Shown piece after piece: positions 18,403 through 27,929 of a DNA stretch of 64,000 bases (position 1 is the first letter of the stretch; each line of letters begins with the position of its first letter). The notes under the pieces were generated by a model. That model made no database searches and was not told the origin of the DNA. It saw only the letters and a program-made list of their open reading frames with translations. The DNA is from Thermoanaerobaculales bacterium (GTDB taxonomy: Bacteria; Acidobacteriota; Thermoanaerobaculia; Thermoanaerobaculales; Sulfomarinibacteraceae). Made by a program: the position numbers and the translations under genes. The stretch lies in assembly GCA_035358815.1 (NCBI GenBank), contig DAOPQC010000005.1, forward strand, positions 186,001 to 250,000. The letters are read 5' to 3'.

Positions 18403-20640
18403 GTGGGCCCCAGGACAGAGCGTCGCTGGCAGCAGCGGCCGGCACCGAAGACCCTGCGCCGGCTGGCGGCGCCGGTGGCGGCGGCGCTGATCGCGGCAGG
18501 CTGCGGCCCGACCACGCCCGACGTCGCGATCGACCTCGTCGCGGCGCTGCCGGAAGCCGAGCTGCTCCGGGAGGCCTCGGAGATCGACCTGGGCACTCCC
18601 GAGGGGCGGCCGCACCTGGGCGGCGGCTGGTCGGTGGACGAGACTCGCCGCGACGGCACGACCATGGTGTGGGCGGTCGGCACGCGTTCGGAGCTGAGGT
18701 TCTTCCTGGTCCAGGCCCGTCAGCTCACGCTGCGAGTGCGGTGCGCCGCCTACCAGCCGTCAGGCCGGCCGGGGCAGCGGCTGACCGTCTCGCTCAACCG
18801 ACGCGAGGTGGGCGCCGTGGACCTTGCGGCGGGAATGCGCGAGTACGCGTTCCCGGTCGCTGCCGCGGACACCGTCGCCGGTCACAACCGGGTCGAGCTG
18901 CGGTTCGACCACGCGGCGCGGCCGTCCGACCACGGCGGGGGAGGGGACGACCGCCGGCTCGCCGCCCGATTCGACTGGGTCCGGCTCGATGGCGCCACCG
19001 ACGCGGGGCTGCCGGAGACCCGGGTAGACGGCGGCGTTCTGGTCGTCCCAGCCGGCGTCGAGCTCGGGTTCTTTCTCGAGCCCGGCTCGGGCCCCATCCT
19101 GGCGATCGATGCGGCGGCTGGGCAGGGGGGCGCCCGCCTCGAGGTGACCTGGCTCGCCGATGGCGAGGCGGAGAGATCGCTGGCCTGGCTCCGGCCGGGC
19201 GCAGGGCCGCGGGCGGTCGCTCTGCCGGATCGGGAGGGCGGGCCGATCCGCCTCGGTCTGCGTTGCGTCGGGGACGCCGGCGAGATCGCGGTGGCGCGGC
19301 CGCGGGTCTCCTGGGCGCCGCGCCCCGCGGACCTGGTCGGACGATCCGCGCGCGACCGTCGGGCCGGCCGTGCCGGCCGAGGCCCGAACGTGCTGATCTA
19401 CCTGGTGGACACCCTGCGGGCGGACCGGCTGGGCTGCTACGGCAACGCAGCGGGGCTGTCGCCCAACGTCGACGCCCTGGCGGCGGACGGCGTGCTGTTC
19501 GAGCGGGTCGCGGCCCACAGCTCGTGGACGACGCCCTCGGTGGTGTCGGTGCTGACCGGGCTGCGGCCGTCCCGGCACGGGGTCAATGCCAGGCTGTCGG
19601 TGCTGCCTGCGGAGGCCGTCACCGCGGCCGAGCTGCTGCGCAAGGGCGGGTACGAGACGGCCGGCTTCTCGACCAACGCCTACATCACGGAGCGGTCCGG
19701 CTTCGGCCAGGGCTTCGATCACTTCGAGTTCCGGTACGAGCGCTCGCACCAGGTCACGGCCGCGGTCTCAAGCTGGCTCGACCGCCGCGACTGCGGGCAG
19801 CCGTTCTTTCTCTACGTCCACACCGTCGACCCGCACGCCCCCTACGAGCCGACGCAGGCGTACCGGGAGCGCTTCGCCCGGCAGGTCGGCGACCCGGCGG
19901 TGGGGACCGTGGCGCACATCCGGGCCCTCGGCGACAAGGCCCTGGCGGCGACCGACGAGGTCACGGCCGACCTGCGCCGGCTCTACGACGCCGAGGTGGC
20001 GGAGAACGATGATGCCTTTGGGGCGCTGGTGGAGGAGCTGCGACGGCGCGGGCTGTGGCAGGAGACGTTGGCGGTGTTCCTGGCCGACCACGGCGAGGAG
20101 TTCCGGGAGCACGGGGTGTTCGGCCACGGCTGGGACCTCTACGGCGAGGTGCTGGACGTGCCGCTCATCGTGCGCGCTCCGGGGGGGCTGCGCGGCCATC
20201 GGGTCCCGGAACTGGTCCAGCAGACCGACGTCCTGCCCACGGTGCTCGAGGCGATCGGGCTGGCGTTCCCCGAGGGGCTCGATGGCGAGGGCCTGTGGGG
20301 CGTGGTGCGAAACGGCGGCCGGGCGCCGCACGATCCGCGTCCCGCGCTCTCGTACATGGACTACGAGGGCCGGCGGGGCGTGGCGGTTCGCCTCGACCGG
20401 TGGAAGCTGATCGAGCCCCTGTCACCGGGCTTTGCGCCCGGCCGCGAGCTGTACGACCTCGCGGCCGACCCGGGGGAGCGCGTGAACGTGGCCGGGCGCT
20501 ACCCGGTACGCAGCGGCTCGCTCGCGGCGCTGGCTCGACGCGAGCTCGGCCGGCGCTTGGGGCTTTTGCCTGCTGCGCAGGTGCCGGGGTTCGGCAACGA
20601 CACCCGGCGCGGGCTCGAGGCTCTCGGCTACCTTCGCTGA
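18403..20640 (+). CDS. Sulfatase-fold hydrolase, probable lipoprotein
   Basis: The protein has 745 residues. A leader ending in LIAAGCGPTTP has a lipobox-like cysteine. A beta-rich domain of about 280 residues follows, then a sulfatase/alkaline-phosphatase-fold domain from NVLIYLVDTLRADRLGCYGN onward. Where classical sulfatases have C/S-x-P-x-R for formylglycine, this protein has SSWTTPSVVSVLTG, so threonine is the likely nucleophile and no formylglycine can form. Metal-binding motifs are present (VHTVDPHAPY, FLADHGEEFREHG). A phosphate- or phosphonate-ester hydrolase or lipid-phosphate transferase is more likely than an arylsulfatase. It lies in the periplasm or outer membrane by the leader. 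Confidence 0.8.
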   Translation: MGPRTERRWQQRPAPKTLRRLAAPVAAALIAAGCGPTTPDVAIDLVAALPEAELLREASEIDLGTPEGRPHLGGGWSVDETRRDGTTMVWAVGTRSELRFFLVQARQLTLRVRCAAYQPSGRPGQRLTVSLNRREVGAVDLAAGMREYAFPVAAADTVAGHNRVELRFDHAARPSDHGGGGDDRRLAARFDWVRLDGATDAGLPETRVDGGVLVVPAGVELGFFLEPGSGPILAIDAAAGQGGARLEVTWLADGEAERSLAWLRPGAGPRAVALPDREGGPIRLGLRCVGDAGEIAVARPRVSWAPRPADLVGRSARDRRAGRAGRGPNVLIYLVDTLRADRLGCYGNAAGLSPNVDALAADGVLFERVAAHSSWTTPSVVSVLTGLRPSRHGVNARLSVLPAEAVTAAELLRKGGYETAGFSTNAYITERSGFGQGFDHFEFRYERSHQVTAAVSSWLDRRDCGQPFFLYVHTVDPHAPYEPTQAYRERFARQVGDPAVGTVAHIRALGDKALAATDEVTADLRRLYDAEVAENDDAFGALVEELRRRGLWQETLAVFLADHGEEFREHGVFGHGWDLYGEVLDVPLIVRAPGGLRGHRVPELVQQTDVLPTVLEAIGLAFPEGLDGEGLWGVVRNGGRAPHDPRPALSYMDYEGRRGVAVRLDRWKLIEPLSPGFAPGRELYDLAADPGERVNVAGRYPVRSGSLAALARRELGRRLGLLPAAQVPGFGNDTRRGLEALGYLR

Positions 20641-20705
20641 CGGCCCTGACGCACTTCGAGCGGTGGCGATTGGAGTGCGGACCCGGTGACGGCAGCAGCC
20701 CACGG

Positions 20706-20711
20706 TAGAAT
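20706..20711 (+). promoter_or_regulatory. -10 box TAGAAT of a probably leaderless transcript
   Basis: TAGAAT ends 6 nt before the ATG at 20718. The intervening TCTCGGC-like sequence offers no ribosome-binding site. Confidence 0.55.
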
Positions 20712-20717
20712 CTCGGC

Positions 20718-23147
20718 ATGGTTCCTCGGCTGGCGGCCGGCTTGCGACTCGCGGCCCTCGCCGTGGCGCTCGGCGCCGCGGCGGCCGCCGCCGGGGTTGA
20801 GGGCGGGGCGAGCAGCGGCGAGGCCGAGTGGAACCACGCGGCGCTGGAAGCGGCGTTGGGGTACGCCGCGGGTCAGCGCTCGAGCGCCGTGGTCATCGTC
20901 GACCACGGCCGGGTGATCGCCGAGCGCTACTGGCGGGTTGAAGGCGGCGAAGGCTCGGCGTACGCGCCTCTGCTCTGGGGGAGGACCGAGGCGGGCGCGC
21001 CGATCGAGGACGTTGCCTCGTTGCAGAAGAGCCTCGTGTCGGTGCTGGTGGGGATCGCAGCCGATCGTCGGCTGCTCGAGCTCGACGCGCCGGTGACGTC
21101 CTACCTTGGAGCTGGCTGGACGAGCGCAGATGGCGACCAGGAAATGGCGATCACGGTTCGGCACCTGCTGTCCATGACCAGCGGGCTGTCGCCGGCCCTC
21201 GGATATCAGGCGCCCGCCGGGCGCGTGTGGCAGTACAACACGCGCGCCTACAGCCGGCTCATCGACGTGCTGGAGCGCGTGACTGGAGAGGGCATCGGCA
21301 CCCTCACCAAGCGCTGGCTGACCGATCCGACCGGGATGCGCGACACCGCGTGGCGTCAGCGGCGGTGGGTGACGGCCGGCATGGACGCCAATCCGATCGG
21401 GCTCTCCACGACCGCCCGTGACCTGGCTCGCTTCGGTGAGCTGATGCTGTCCGGGGGAGTCTGGGACGGGCGGCGGCTGGTCTCCGAAGCGTACGTCGCG
21501 GCCGCCGTCGAGCCATCGCAGGACCTGAACCCCGCCTACGGGCTGCTGTGGTGGTTGAACGGCCGGCCGCTGCGCAGCGGGCCCGAGGCGGCCGGCCACC
21601 AGTCACTGGCGCCCGCCGCGCCGGGAGACATGGTCGCGGCGCAGGGAGCGCTGGGGCGCAAGCTGTACGTCGTGCCGAGCCTGGAGCTGGTGGTCGTCCG
21701 GCTGGGGGACGAGCCGGAGGAGGGCTTCAACGGGCGATTCTGGGAGCTGCTGATGGCGGCAGCGCCCGCGGCGCCGATCTGCCGGACCTGCTCGGCGCCG
21801 GTCGCGGACCTCGCGAGCCGAGCGCGGGCCGCGGATGGCAGCTCCATCACGTGGGTGGAGCACGTCATCGACGATCCGGGCCATGGCGCTCCGGACCTGG
21901 CGGGAGGCGACGGGCTGGCGATGGCCGACCTGGACGGCGACGGGTTCGACGACATCGTGTCGGTCTACGAGGCCGACACGGTCTACGACGGCACCCCGAG
22001 TGGGATGGTGCGCGTCGCGTGGGGCAGCGGGGACCCCGGGCGCTGGGAGATCGGCACGCTGGCCGCCGGTGCGGAGGCCGCGGCGGCCGAGGATGTCACG
22101 CTGGCGGACTTCGATCGCGACGGCGACGTCGACGTGCTCGCGGCGTGCGAGCTCGCCCACCTGATCTACTTCGAGAACCCCGGCCGCGGCGCGCGTGCCG
22201 TCGAGTGGCGGCGGGGCATCATCCCGATCACGACCGAGCGGGGGTCGTACATACGGGCCTTTGCGGCTGATCTCGACGGCGACGGGCGTCCGGAGGTGGC
22301 TGCGGCCAACAAGGGCGAGCAGAACCCGGACCTCGACACCGCCCGGCCGGGCAACCTCTCGCTCTACCTGGCGCCGGCGGACCCCCTGGAGGTCGGGCTG
22401 TGGCGGGAGCAGCTCCTGGGGCACGTGCGGATCCCCATCAACTGCGAGCCGGTCGACCTGGATGGGGACGGCGACCTGGACATCGTGGGCGGGTCGATGG
22501 GCGAGAGCCGCGTCCTGTGGTACGAAAATCTGGGCGGCCTCGAGTTCGTCGAGCACCCGATCGTGCTCGACCGGGGCCCCGGCGATCTGACCGTGGTCGG
22601 CTTCAACATGGACTACGCCGATGTCGACGGTGACGGGCGGCGCGACATCGTTTCCGTGGCGTGGCCGTCCTCGATCGTGGTGCTGCACCGGCCCGTACAC
22701 CCGGACGAGCCCTGGCGATGGTCCCTGCTGGGGAGCGCAGCGCCGGACCAGCTGGTGAGCGTGCGGCTCGGGGACATCGACGGTGACGGTGACCTCGACG
22801 CCTTCAGCGGGGCCTACAGCCGCGGTCCGCGGGAGCGGGACGGGCCGCTGGTGACGGCCGAGGAGCCGCTCGGCCTCATCGCCTGGTTCGAGAACCCGGG
22901 GGACGGCGGCTTCCCCTGGTCACGCCACGACATCTCGCGCCGCAAGCGGGGCATGTACGACGGCTGGATCCTGCGCGACCTCGACCGCGACGGGGACCTG
23001 GATGCGGTCGGGACCCGCGGCAACAGCGCGCCGTACGACGGCCTCATCTGGATCGAGCAGCGACGGCAGGCGGAGGCGCGTCCGGCGTTCGTCTCGGCGC
23101 GCGCGATCGACAGCCAGGAGATGCCCGCGCCGAGCCCTCCCCCCTAG
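20718..23147 (+). CDS. Serine hydrolase (beta-lactamase/class C fold) fused to FG-GAP/VCBS repeats
   Basis: The 809-residue exported protein has a signal peptide (about residues 5-27). Residues 30-350 form a penicillin-binding/class C beta-lactamase-like domain. It has the nucleophile motif SLQK in ASLQKSLVSVLVGIA, a tyrosine motif in QYNTRAYS, and GHQSLAP as a possible third motif. From about residue 390 there are at least seven calcium-binding repeats of the DLDGDGxxDIV type (DLDGDGFDDIVSV, DFDRDGDVDVLAA, DLDGDGDLDIVGG and others), which fold as a propeller. It is likely a secreted esterase or peptidase with a calcium-stabilised binding domain. The fusion order is unusual. Confidence 0.82.
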   Translation: MVPRLAAGLRLAALAVALGAAAAAAGVEGGASSGEAEWNHAALEAALGYAAGQRSSAVVIVDHGRVIAERYWRVEGGEGSAYAPLLWGRTEAGAPIEDVASLQKSLVSVLVGIAADRRLLELDAPVTSYLGAGWTSADGDQEMAITVRHLLSMTSGLSPALGYQAPAGRVWQYNTRAYSRLIDVLERVTGEGIGTLTKRWLTDPTGMRDTAWRQRRWVTAGMDANPIGLSTTARDLARFGELMLSGGVWDGRRLVSEAYVAAAVEPSQDLNPAYGLLWWLNGRPLRSGPEAAGHQSLAPAAPGDMVAAQGALGRKLYVVPSLELVVVRLGDEPEEGFNGRFWELLMAAAPAAPICRTCSAPVADLASRARAADGSSITWVEHVIDDPGHGAPDLAGGDGLAMADLDGDGFDDIVSVYEADTVYDGTPSGMVRVAWGSGDPGRWEIGTLAAGAEAAAAEDVTLADFDRDGDVDVLAACELAHLIYFENPGRGARAVEWRRGIIPITTERGSYIRAFAADLDGDGRPEVAAANKGEQNPDLDTARPGNLSLYLAPADPLEVGLWREQLLGHVRIPINCEPVDLDGDGDLDIVGGSMGESRVLWYENLGGLEFVEHPIVLDRGPGDLTVVGFNMDYADVDGDGRRDIVSVAWPSSIVVLHRPVHPDEPWRWSLLGSAAPDQLVSVRLGDIDGDGDLDAFSGAYSRGPRERDGPLVTAEEPLGLIAWFENPGDGGFPWSRHDISRRKRGMYDGWILRDLDRDGDLDAVGTRGNSAPYDGLIWIEQRRQAEARPAFVSARAIDSQEMPAPSPPP

Positions 23148-23433
23148 CCGCTCGTACCGCATTGGCCTTCCGAGGGGTTGTTGTGGAACGGATGTGCAGA
23201 GGGACGGCCACTGCGGCACGAACTCCTCCTGGTAGTTGGCTGGCCAATGTGCGTCGAGGAGGCGGGTGGCGCTCTTCCGGTGCGACCGCCGTGGGTGACC
23301 GGTGGTCGATGCGGGCTCGGCCTCGGCCTGCAGGGAGGCATTCACGACCCGAAACGGAATCACCCTGTCGGTCGCAGCCGGTGTCTTGCGCGAGGAGTCG
23401 ATCCCACAGCGTCCGGCAGGAGCGAGGGGGCCG

Positions 23434-24627
23434 CTACATCCGGCGCAGGACCTCGCCGCTGCCCATGCCGCCGCCGACGCAGCGGCTGGTGACGCCGAGC
23501 GTCGCCTGCCGTCGGGGCAGCTGGTGGACCATGTCGACGATCTGGCGAGCCGCGGTGGCGCCCACGGGATGCCCGAGAGAGATGCCGCTGCCCCACTGGT
23601 TGGTCCGGGCAGGGTCGAGCTCGGGGAGGAAGTGGTAGGCCGCGGCGAGCACCGCGCCGAATGCCTCGTTGATCTCGAACAGGTCGACGTCGCGGATCGC
23701 GATCCCGGCGCGCTCGAGCAGCGGGGGGATGACCTTGAAGGCGCCCTCGCCCATGAGCTCGCGCGGCACGCCGACGTTGTGGTAGGCCTGGAGCTCTGCG
23801 AGGGGAGTGAGGCCGAGCTCGGCGGCCCGCTCTTCGCTGGCGAGAAGTACCACCGCCGCGCCGTCATTGAGAGTCGAGGCGTTGGCCGCGGTAATGGTGC
23901 CTCCGTCGGGCATGAAGTAGGGCTTGGCTGCCGCCAGCTGGTCCATCGTCATCGGCTTGGGGCCCTCGTCGCGAGCGACGACCAGGGGCTGGCCGCGGCG
24001 CTGGGGAATCTCGATCGGGACGACGTAGCCGGCAAAGGCGCCCTCGTCCCAGGCCGCGATCGCGGCCTGATGGCTGCGCAGGGCGACCTCGTCCTGCTCC
24101 TGCCGGCTGAGCCCGTACTTCTTGACCAGGCGCTCGGTGAGCAGCCCCATGAGCTCGCCGCCGCCCACGTGGGCGTCGGTGAGTGCCCCGAACAGGCCGT
24201 CGACCAGGGCCATGTCGCCGTAGAGCTGGTTCTTCACGCGGCCGCTGAAGAGGTAGCGCGGGACGCTGCTCATGGACTCCACGCCGCCAGCCACGCCGAG
24301 GCCGACCTCGTCGAGCAGGATGCGGCGGGTCAGGCTGTGGACGGCCGCGCCGCTCGAGGCGCAGTTCTCCTGAAACGTGGTGCCGGGCGTGGTGCCCGGG
24401 ATGCCGGCCAGCTCGGCCGCGTTCTTGGCGAGGTTGGGGCACCGCGGGTCCTGCATCACCCAGCCCATGCAGGTGTACTCGATGGCCGCCGGATCGACTC
24501 GGGTGGCGGCCAGCAGCTCCCGGATGGCGTGGGTGGCCAGGGACTCGGCCTGCAGCGACGCCAGGCCACCGCCGAGGGCACCGATTGGAGTTCGAACCGC
24601 TCCGACGATCACCACCTTCCGCTTCAT
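23434..24627 (-). CDS. Acetyl-CoA acetyltransferase / 3-ketoacyl-CoA thiolase
   Basis: The thiolase has 397 residues and catalyses the last step of beta-oxidation-type cycles or its reverse. All key parts are present: the nucleophile Cys89 in ENCASSG, NEAFGAV, GHPVGATAARQIVDM with its histidine, and the second cysteine in CVGGGMGSGEVL. The start at 24627 has AAGGGAG upstream; the longer frame to 24693 would overlap the promoter. It is transcribed toward a 286-bp gap, with its own operator/promoter at 24689-24721 identical to those of the CoA-transferase and tetR genes. The chain-length preference cannot be told from sequence. Confidence 0.93.
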   Translation of the reverse strand: MKRKVVIVGAVRTPIGALGGGLASLQAESLATHAIRELLAATRVDPAAIEYTCMGWVMQDPRCPNLAKNAAELAGIPGTTPGTTFQENCASSGAAVHSLTRRILLDEVGLGVAGGVESMSSVPRYLFSGRVKNQLYGDMALVDGLFGALTDAHVGGGELMGLLTERLVKKYGLSRQEQDEVALRSHQAAIAAWDEGAFAGYVVPIEIPQRRGQPLVVARDEGPKPMTMDQLAAAKPYFMPDGGTITAANASTLNDGAAVVLLASEERAAELGLTPLAELQAYHNVGVPRELMGEGAFKVIPPLLERAGIAIRDVDLFEINEAFGAVLAAAYHFLPELDPARTNQWGSGISLGHPVGATAARQIVDMVHQLPRRQATLGVTSRCVGGGMGSGEVLRRM

Positions 24628-24688
24628 CGCAGACTCCCTTCCCCCTCGTTGGGCGCCCCGTGACGCATCATGTCCTTCATCGCCTGTC

Positions 24689-24721
24689 ATCATATAAGTG
24701 TACCGGGAGGCCGGTCAAGTT
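24689..24721 (-). promoter_or_regulatory. TetR-type operator/promoter, copy 1 (thiolase)
   Basis: The 26-bp inverted repeat lies at 24696-24721: left arm AAGTGTACCGG, spacer GAGG, right arm CCGGTCAAGTT. The arms match at 8 of 11 positions. Read on the minus strand, the element carries the -35 box TTGACC (24718-24713), an 18-bp spacer and the -10 box TATGAT (24694-24689). A repressor bound here would cover the promoter spacer. The thiolase start is about 60 nt downstream. Confidence 0.78.
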
Positions 24722-24872
24722 TTAAATGCTCGAGGGGGCAGTGGATCGAGAGCCGCATGCGCCGCATCATCGCGTCCCGTCGCCGTGCCGGCGCGTCGGC
24801 GTGATCGTGCTCGTGCAGCCCCGTCCGCCGGCTCGGCGTGCGGCCTGGGCGCCGATGGCCGGTCGCTCCCGG

Positions 24873-25682
24873 CTACTGGCTCGCCCTCAACATGTTCGCC
24901 AAGGTCAGCTCCAGCGTGAGCTCGCGGCCCATCGACATGTTGGGGGCGAACCGGCGGATGAAGTCGATCTCATCATCCGTCGGAGGCGGAGTCTGGGAGA
25001 GGTCATCGGCGACCTTCAGGTCCCAGGGCACGTCCTTCTTCACGTCCTCGACCCGAACCTTCGGGTGAATCTGCGCCAGGTAGATCTCCTTGGTGGCGGG
25101 ATCGAACCGGAACACGCCCTTGGTCGTGAGCACCATGGAGGGCCCGGATCCCTTCGGGAAGAGGCCGGACCGTTCGCGGCTGTCACCGCCGTCAAGGTAG
25201 CCCGGGGATGTCAGGTAGTCGAGCTTGTCGACGAAGCTGCCGCCCAGCATGGTGAGCACGGTTCTCTTGGCGTACGAGAGGAAGCTGGGGGCGCCGCCCG
25301 AGCCCGGCAGCCGGAGCGTCGGCTTGTAGTAATCGCCGACGACCGTGGTGTTGACATTGCCGTGCTTGTCGATCTGACCGACGCCGAGGAAGCAGACGTC
25401 CACGAAACCGCGGTACGTCATGGTGAAGGCGGAGTAGAGATCCGTGGCGTACGAGAAGCCCCGGCACGCGTGCGCGTCGGCGATGTTGTTGAGGGGGAGC
25501 AGTGGTTCGAAGTCGACGATCCCCGACTCCATGAAGAGTGTCGCGTGCGGCGCGTAGAGCGCCTTGGCCAGCGCGCCCGCGGTCGTCGGCAGCCCGACGC
25601 CGAGAACCACGTTCTCGTAATCGTGGATCTCCTTGGCGACGGCGATGATCAGCAGCTCCTGAAGGGTGTACGGCTTACTCAT
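24873..25682 (-). CDS. CoA-transferase beta subunit (GctB/IpdB-like)
   Basis: A 269-residue family I CoA-transferase subunit. The catalytic glutamate is in FMESGIVDFE (Glu52), the position used in glutaconate CoA-transferase subunit B. VCFLGVGQIDKHGNVNTTVVGDYY is the usual second family stretch. Its ATG overlaps the end of the alpha-subunit gene by 8 bp, so the two subunits are co-translated. It would move CoA between acids, or, if IpdB-like, open a ring of a CoA ester. The choice cannot be made from the sequence alone. Confidence 0.87.
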   Translation of the reverse strand: MSKPYTLQELLIIAVAKEIHDYENVVLGVGLPTTAGALAKALYAPHATLFMESGIVDFEPLLPLNNIADAHACRGFSYATDLYSAFTMTYRGFVDVCFLGVGQIDKHGNVNTTVVGDYYKPTLRLPGSGGAPSFLSYAKRTVLTMLGGSFVDKLDYLTSPGYLDGGDSRERSGLFPKGSGPSMVLTTKGVFRFDPATKEIYLAQIHPKVRVEDVKKDVPWDLKVADDLSQTPPPTDDEIDFIRRFAPNMSMGRELTLELTLANMLRASQ

Positions 25683-26721
25683 AGAGCTTCCCCCTGTCTC
25701 TCAGAATGGTCTCGATCTCGGGGAGGGTGAGGCCGGTGGAGATCTCCTTGCCGTCGCGGTCCCAGCGGGAGCTCACCGCCGCGCCGTAGTTGGCCGGAGC
25801 GGAGTAGTACGGCTTTGCCTTGAGGTTGGCGAGCGGCCGGCTCCCGAACCTGCTGAGGTAGTGGTCGAGGTAGGCCGTGCGGTCCTGGCAACCGTAGACC
25901 CATTCGTCCATCCAGGCTTGGAGCCCCTCGGCGGTGGAATCGGCGACCGTGAACAGCCCGTACATCGCTGAGTCGAAGTTGTAGTAGCCCAGCACCTCGG
26001 TGGGATGCGCGCCCCACGGGACCTCGACCACCGCGTTGACGCGGTAGGCGGGGATGACGGTGAGGTGCGGACTCGATTGGATGATCTCGTGGTCGACGAC
26101 CTCCTCGCAGGAGACGACGATGCGCTGGCTCGCCAGGGCCGCCGCCGCGACGCTCCCCATCGCGCCCCAGTACTGGGCGTTGCCGAACTTGTCGGCGCGC
26201 TGCACATGCACGATGCAGACATCCGGATTGGCCGCGGGCACGGTCAGGATCTTCTTGCCGGTGTACGGGCAGTCGATCACCCGGTACTTGTCTTCACCCA
26301 TGAAGCCTCGCTTCCGGAAGAGATCGGTGGCCATGATTGCTTCGAGCACCGGAATGAAGGTCATGCCGTGCATCCCGGCGACCAGCCTCGCGTTGTAGTC
26401 GAAGTTGGTGAGATCTTCCATCTGCAGCGTTCCGGCCCGCAGCGCCCGTTCGGCAGCGGAGCCGCCCTTCTTGCCACCCGCGCGCATCACGTACGCCGTC
26501 ACGAGCCTGTCCACGCATCCCCCGCCGATCAGCACCTCGACATCGAAGATGCCGGACTGCGAGTACAGCGTGAGCCCCTTCCTGCCCTGGCGGATCACCT
26601 CGTACACGAGCTCCGCGCAGCTGCCGACGGTGTAGTTGCCGATCACCAGCTGATCGCCGTCATGGACGAAACGGCTGATCGCTTCCTTGGCGGTCATGAG
26701 CTTTCCGTTTTCCTCGGTCAC
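25675..26721 (-). CDS. CoA-transferase alpha subunit (GctA/IpdA-like)
   Basis: A 348-residue partner of the beta subunit. The N-terminal LMTAKEAISRFVHDGDQLVIGNYTVGSCAELVYEVIRQG and later VHVQRADKFGNAQYWGAMGS are typical of the alpha subunits of family I CoA-transferases. GTG at 26721 was chosen because AGGGAGG lies 5 nt before it; the frame is open to 26772. At this length it is nearer glutaconate CoA-transferase A than short IpdA. The transcript should start near 26815 at operator copy 2 and run through the beta gene. Confidence 0.87.
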   Translation of the reverse strand: MTEENGKLMTAKEAISRFVHDGDQLVIGNYTVGSCAELVYEVIRQGRKGLTLYSQSGIFDVEVLIGGGCVDRLVTAYVMRAGGKKGGSAAERALRAGTLQMEDLTNFDYNARLVAGMHGMTFIPVLEAIMATDLFRKRGFMGEDKYRVIDCPYTGKKILTVPAANPDVCIVHVQRADKFGNAQYWGAMGSVAAAALASQRIVVSCEEVVDHEIIQSSPHLTVIPAYRVNAVVEVPWGAHPTEVLGYYNFDSAMYGLFTVADSTAEGLQAWMDEWVYGCQDRTAYLDHYLSRFGSRPLANLKAKPYYSAPANYGAAVSSRWDRDGKEISTGLTLPEIETILRDRGKLYE

Positions 26722-26821
26722 GCCATCCTCCCTATGCATTGCCGTGTGGCATGGTTGTTCCTCTTCCCGCACCGCCCGTCCTCGCTGGAGGCCCCTTGAC
26801 GCGCCCTCCCCGTTGCGGGTA

Positions 26822-26854
26822 ATTTTATAAGTGTACCGGGAGGCCGGTCAAGTT
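26822..26854 (-). promoter_or_regulatory. TetR-type operator/promoter, copy 2 (CoA-transferase, divergent SDR)
   Basis: The inverted repeat (26829-26854) is identical to copy 1. On the minus strand it has -35 TTGACC (26851-26846), an 18-bp spacer and -10 TAAAAT (26827-26822). On the plus strand, TTGACG at 26796-26801 followed at 17-18 bp by GTAATT/TAATTT could drive the SDR gene at 26995, with the same operator just downstream. One site may therefore control both directions. Confidence 0.78.
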
Positions 26855-26994
26855 TTGAGGTCTTTCGAGAGCCGTCGACTCAGAGAACCGGGGGTGCGGG
26901 CGTCGCAGACACCCGCGCCGTCCCGCGAGCTCGCTCGAGGTGGGCAGGCTCGGCAAAGGCGGCCGCCGGCGTCTCCTGCTGAAAGGAATGAGGC

Positions 26995-27900
26995 ATGAGG
27001 ATTCGATTCGATGGACGGGTGGCGATCGTGACTGGTGCCGGCGGCGGGCTCGGACGCTGCTATGCCTTGGAGCTCGCACGGCGGGGGGCGAAGGTGGTGG
27101 TCAACGACCTCGGCGGGGCGCTCGACGGCACTGGCGGCTCCCCGAGCATGGCCCAGGCGGTCGTGGACGAGATCGCGGCCGGGGGCGGGGAGGCCGTGGC
27201 CAACCACGAGAGCGTGACGGATCGGGCCGGAGCCCAGAGGCTGGTGGACCAGGCCGTCAGCCGGTTCGGGTCGCTGGACATCCTCGTGAACAACGCCGGA
27301 ATTCTGCGCGACAAGTCCTTCGCCAAGATGGAGCTGGACGACTTCCAGAAGGTGGTGGACGTCCACCTCATGGGCAGCGTCAACGTGACCAAGGCGGCAT
27401 TCCCCCTGATGAGGGAGAAGGGATATGGCCGGGTCGTGCTCACCACGTCCTCCACCGGCCTCTACGGCAACTTCGGCCAGACCAACTACGGCGCGGCCAA
27501 GCTGGGCCTGGTGGGCTTCATGAACACCCTCAAGCTCGAAGGGGCGAAGTACGGCATCAAGGTCAACGCCATCGCGCCCACTGCGGCGACCCGGATGACC
27601 GATGGCCTGTGGCCTGCCGGAACCGACAGCGCGCTCGGCCCCGAGCTCGTGGTGCCGGCCGTCATGTACCTGTGCAGCGACGAGAGCCCCACCGGCCACA
27701 TCATCGAGGCGGGAGGCACCTACTTTGCCCGGGTCGCGATCGTCGAGGCCGCAGGGGTCGTCCTCGGCCCGCAGGCGACTGCCGACGACGTGGCGGCGCG
27801 ATACGAGGAGATCGCCGACCTCAGCCGCGCCCGGCCCTTCGACTCGGGCTCGGAGGTGGCCGCGACCATTCTGAAGGCCGTTGCCGAGGCCGGCGGCTGA
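26995..27900 (+). CDS. SDR-family 3-hydroxyacyl-CoA dehydrogenase (HSD17B4/multifunctional-enzyme-like)
   Basis: A 301-residue short-chain dehydrogenase. It has NAD-binding TGAGGGLG (residues 13-20), NNAG at 99-102, serine in TSSTG near 152, and YGAAK with Tyr165 and Lys169. The segment VVVNDLGGALDGTGGSPSMAQAVVDEI is characteristic of the dehydrogenase part of peroxisomal multifunctional enzyme type 2 and its bacterial counterparts. These oxidise (R)-3-hydroxyacyl-CoA. The start has AAAGGA about 7 nt upstream. The neighbours (thiolase, CoA-transferase) fit an acyl-CoA degradation pathway. Confidence 0.88.
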   Translation: MRIRFDGRVAIVTGAGGGLGRCYALELARRGAKVVVNDLGGALDGTGGSPSMAQAVVDEIAAGGGEAVANHESVTDRAGAQRLVDQAVSRFGSLDILVNNAGILRDKSFAKMELDDFQKVVDVHLMGSVNVTKAAFPLMREKGYGRVVLTTSSTGLYGNFGQTNYGAAKLGLVGFMNTLKLEGAKYGIKVNAIAPTAATRMTDGLWPAGTDSALGPELVVPAVMYLCSDESPTGHIIEAGGTYFARVAIVEAAGVVLGPQATADDVAARYEEIADLSRARPFDSGSEVAATILKAVAEAGG

Positions 27901-27916
27901 GCCGCCCGAGCCGGGG

Positions 27917-27922
27917 TAGGAT
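27917..27922 (+). promoter_or_regulatory. -10 box TAGGAT upstream of a short leader ORF
   Basis: TAGGAT is followed by 7 nt and ATG at 27930. It lies between the SDR stop and the MFS gene and could serve as the MFS promoter, with an 80-90 nt leader that is itself translated. Confidence 0.4.
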
Positions 27923-27929
27923 GGACGAC

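Noticed and set aside
18403..20640. Annotation as arylsulfatase
   Set aside because: The formylglycine site C/S-x-P-x-R is absent.
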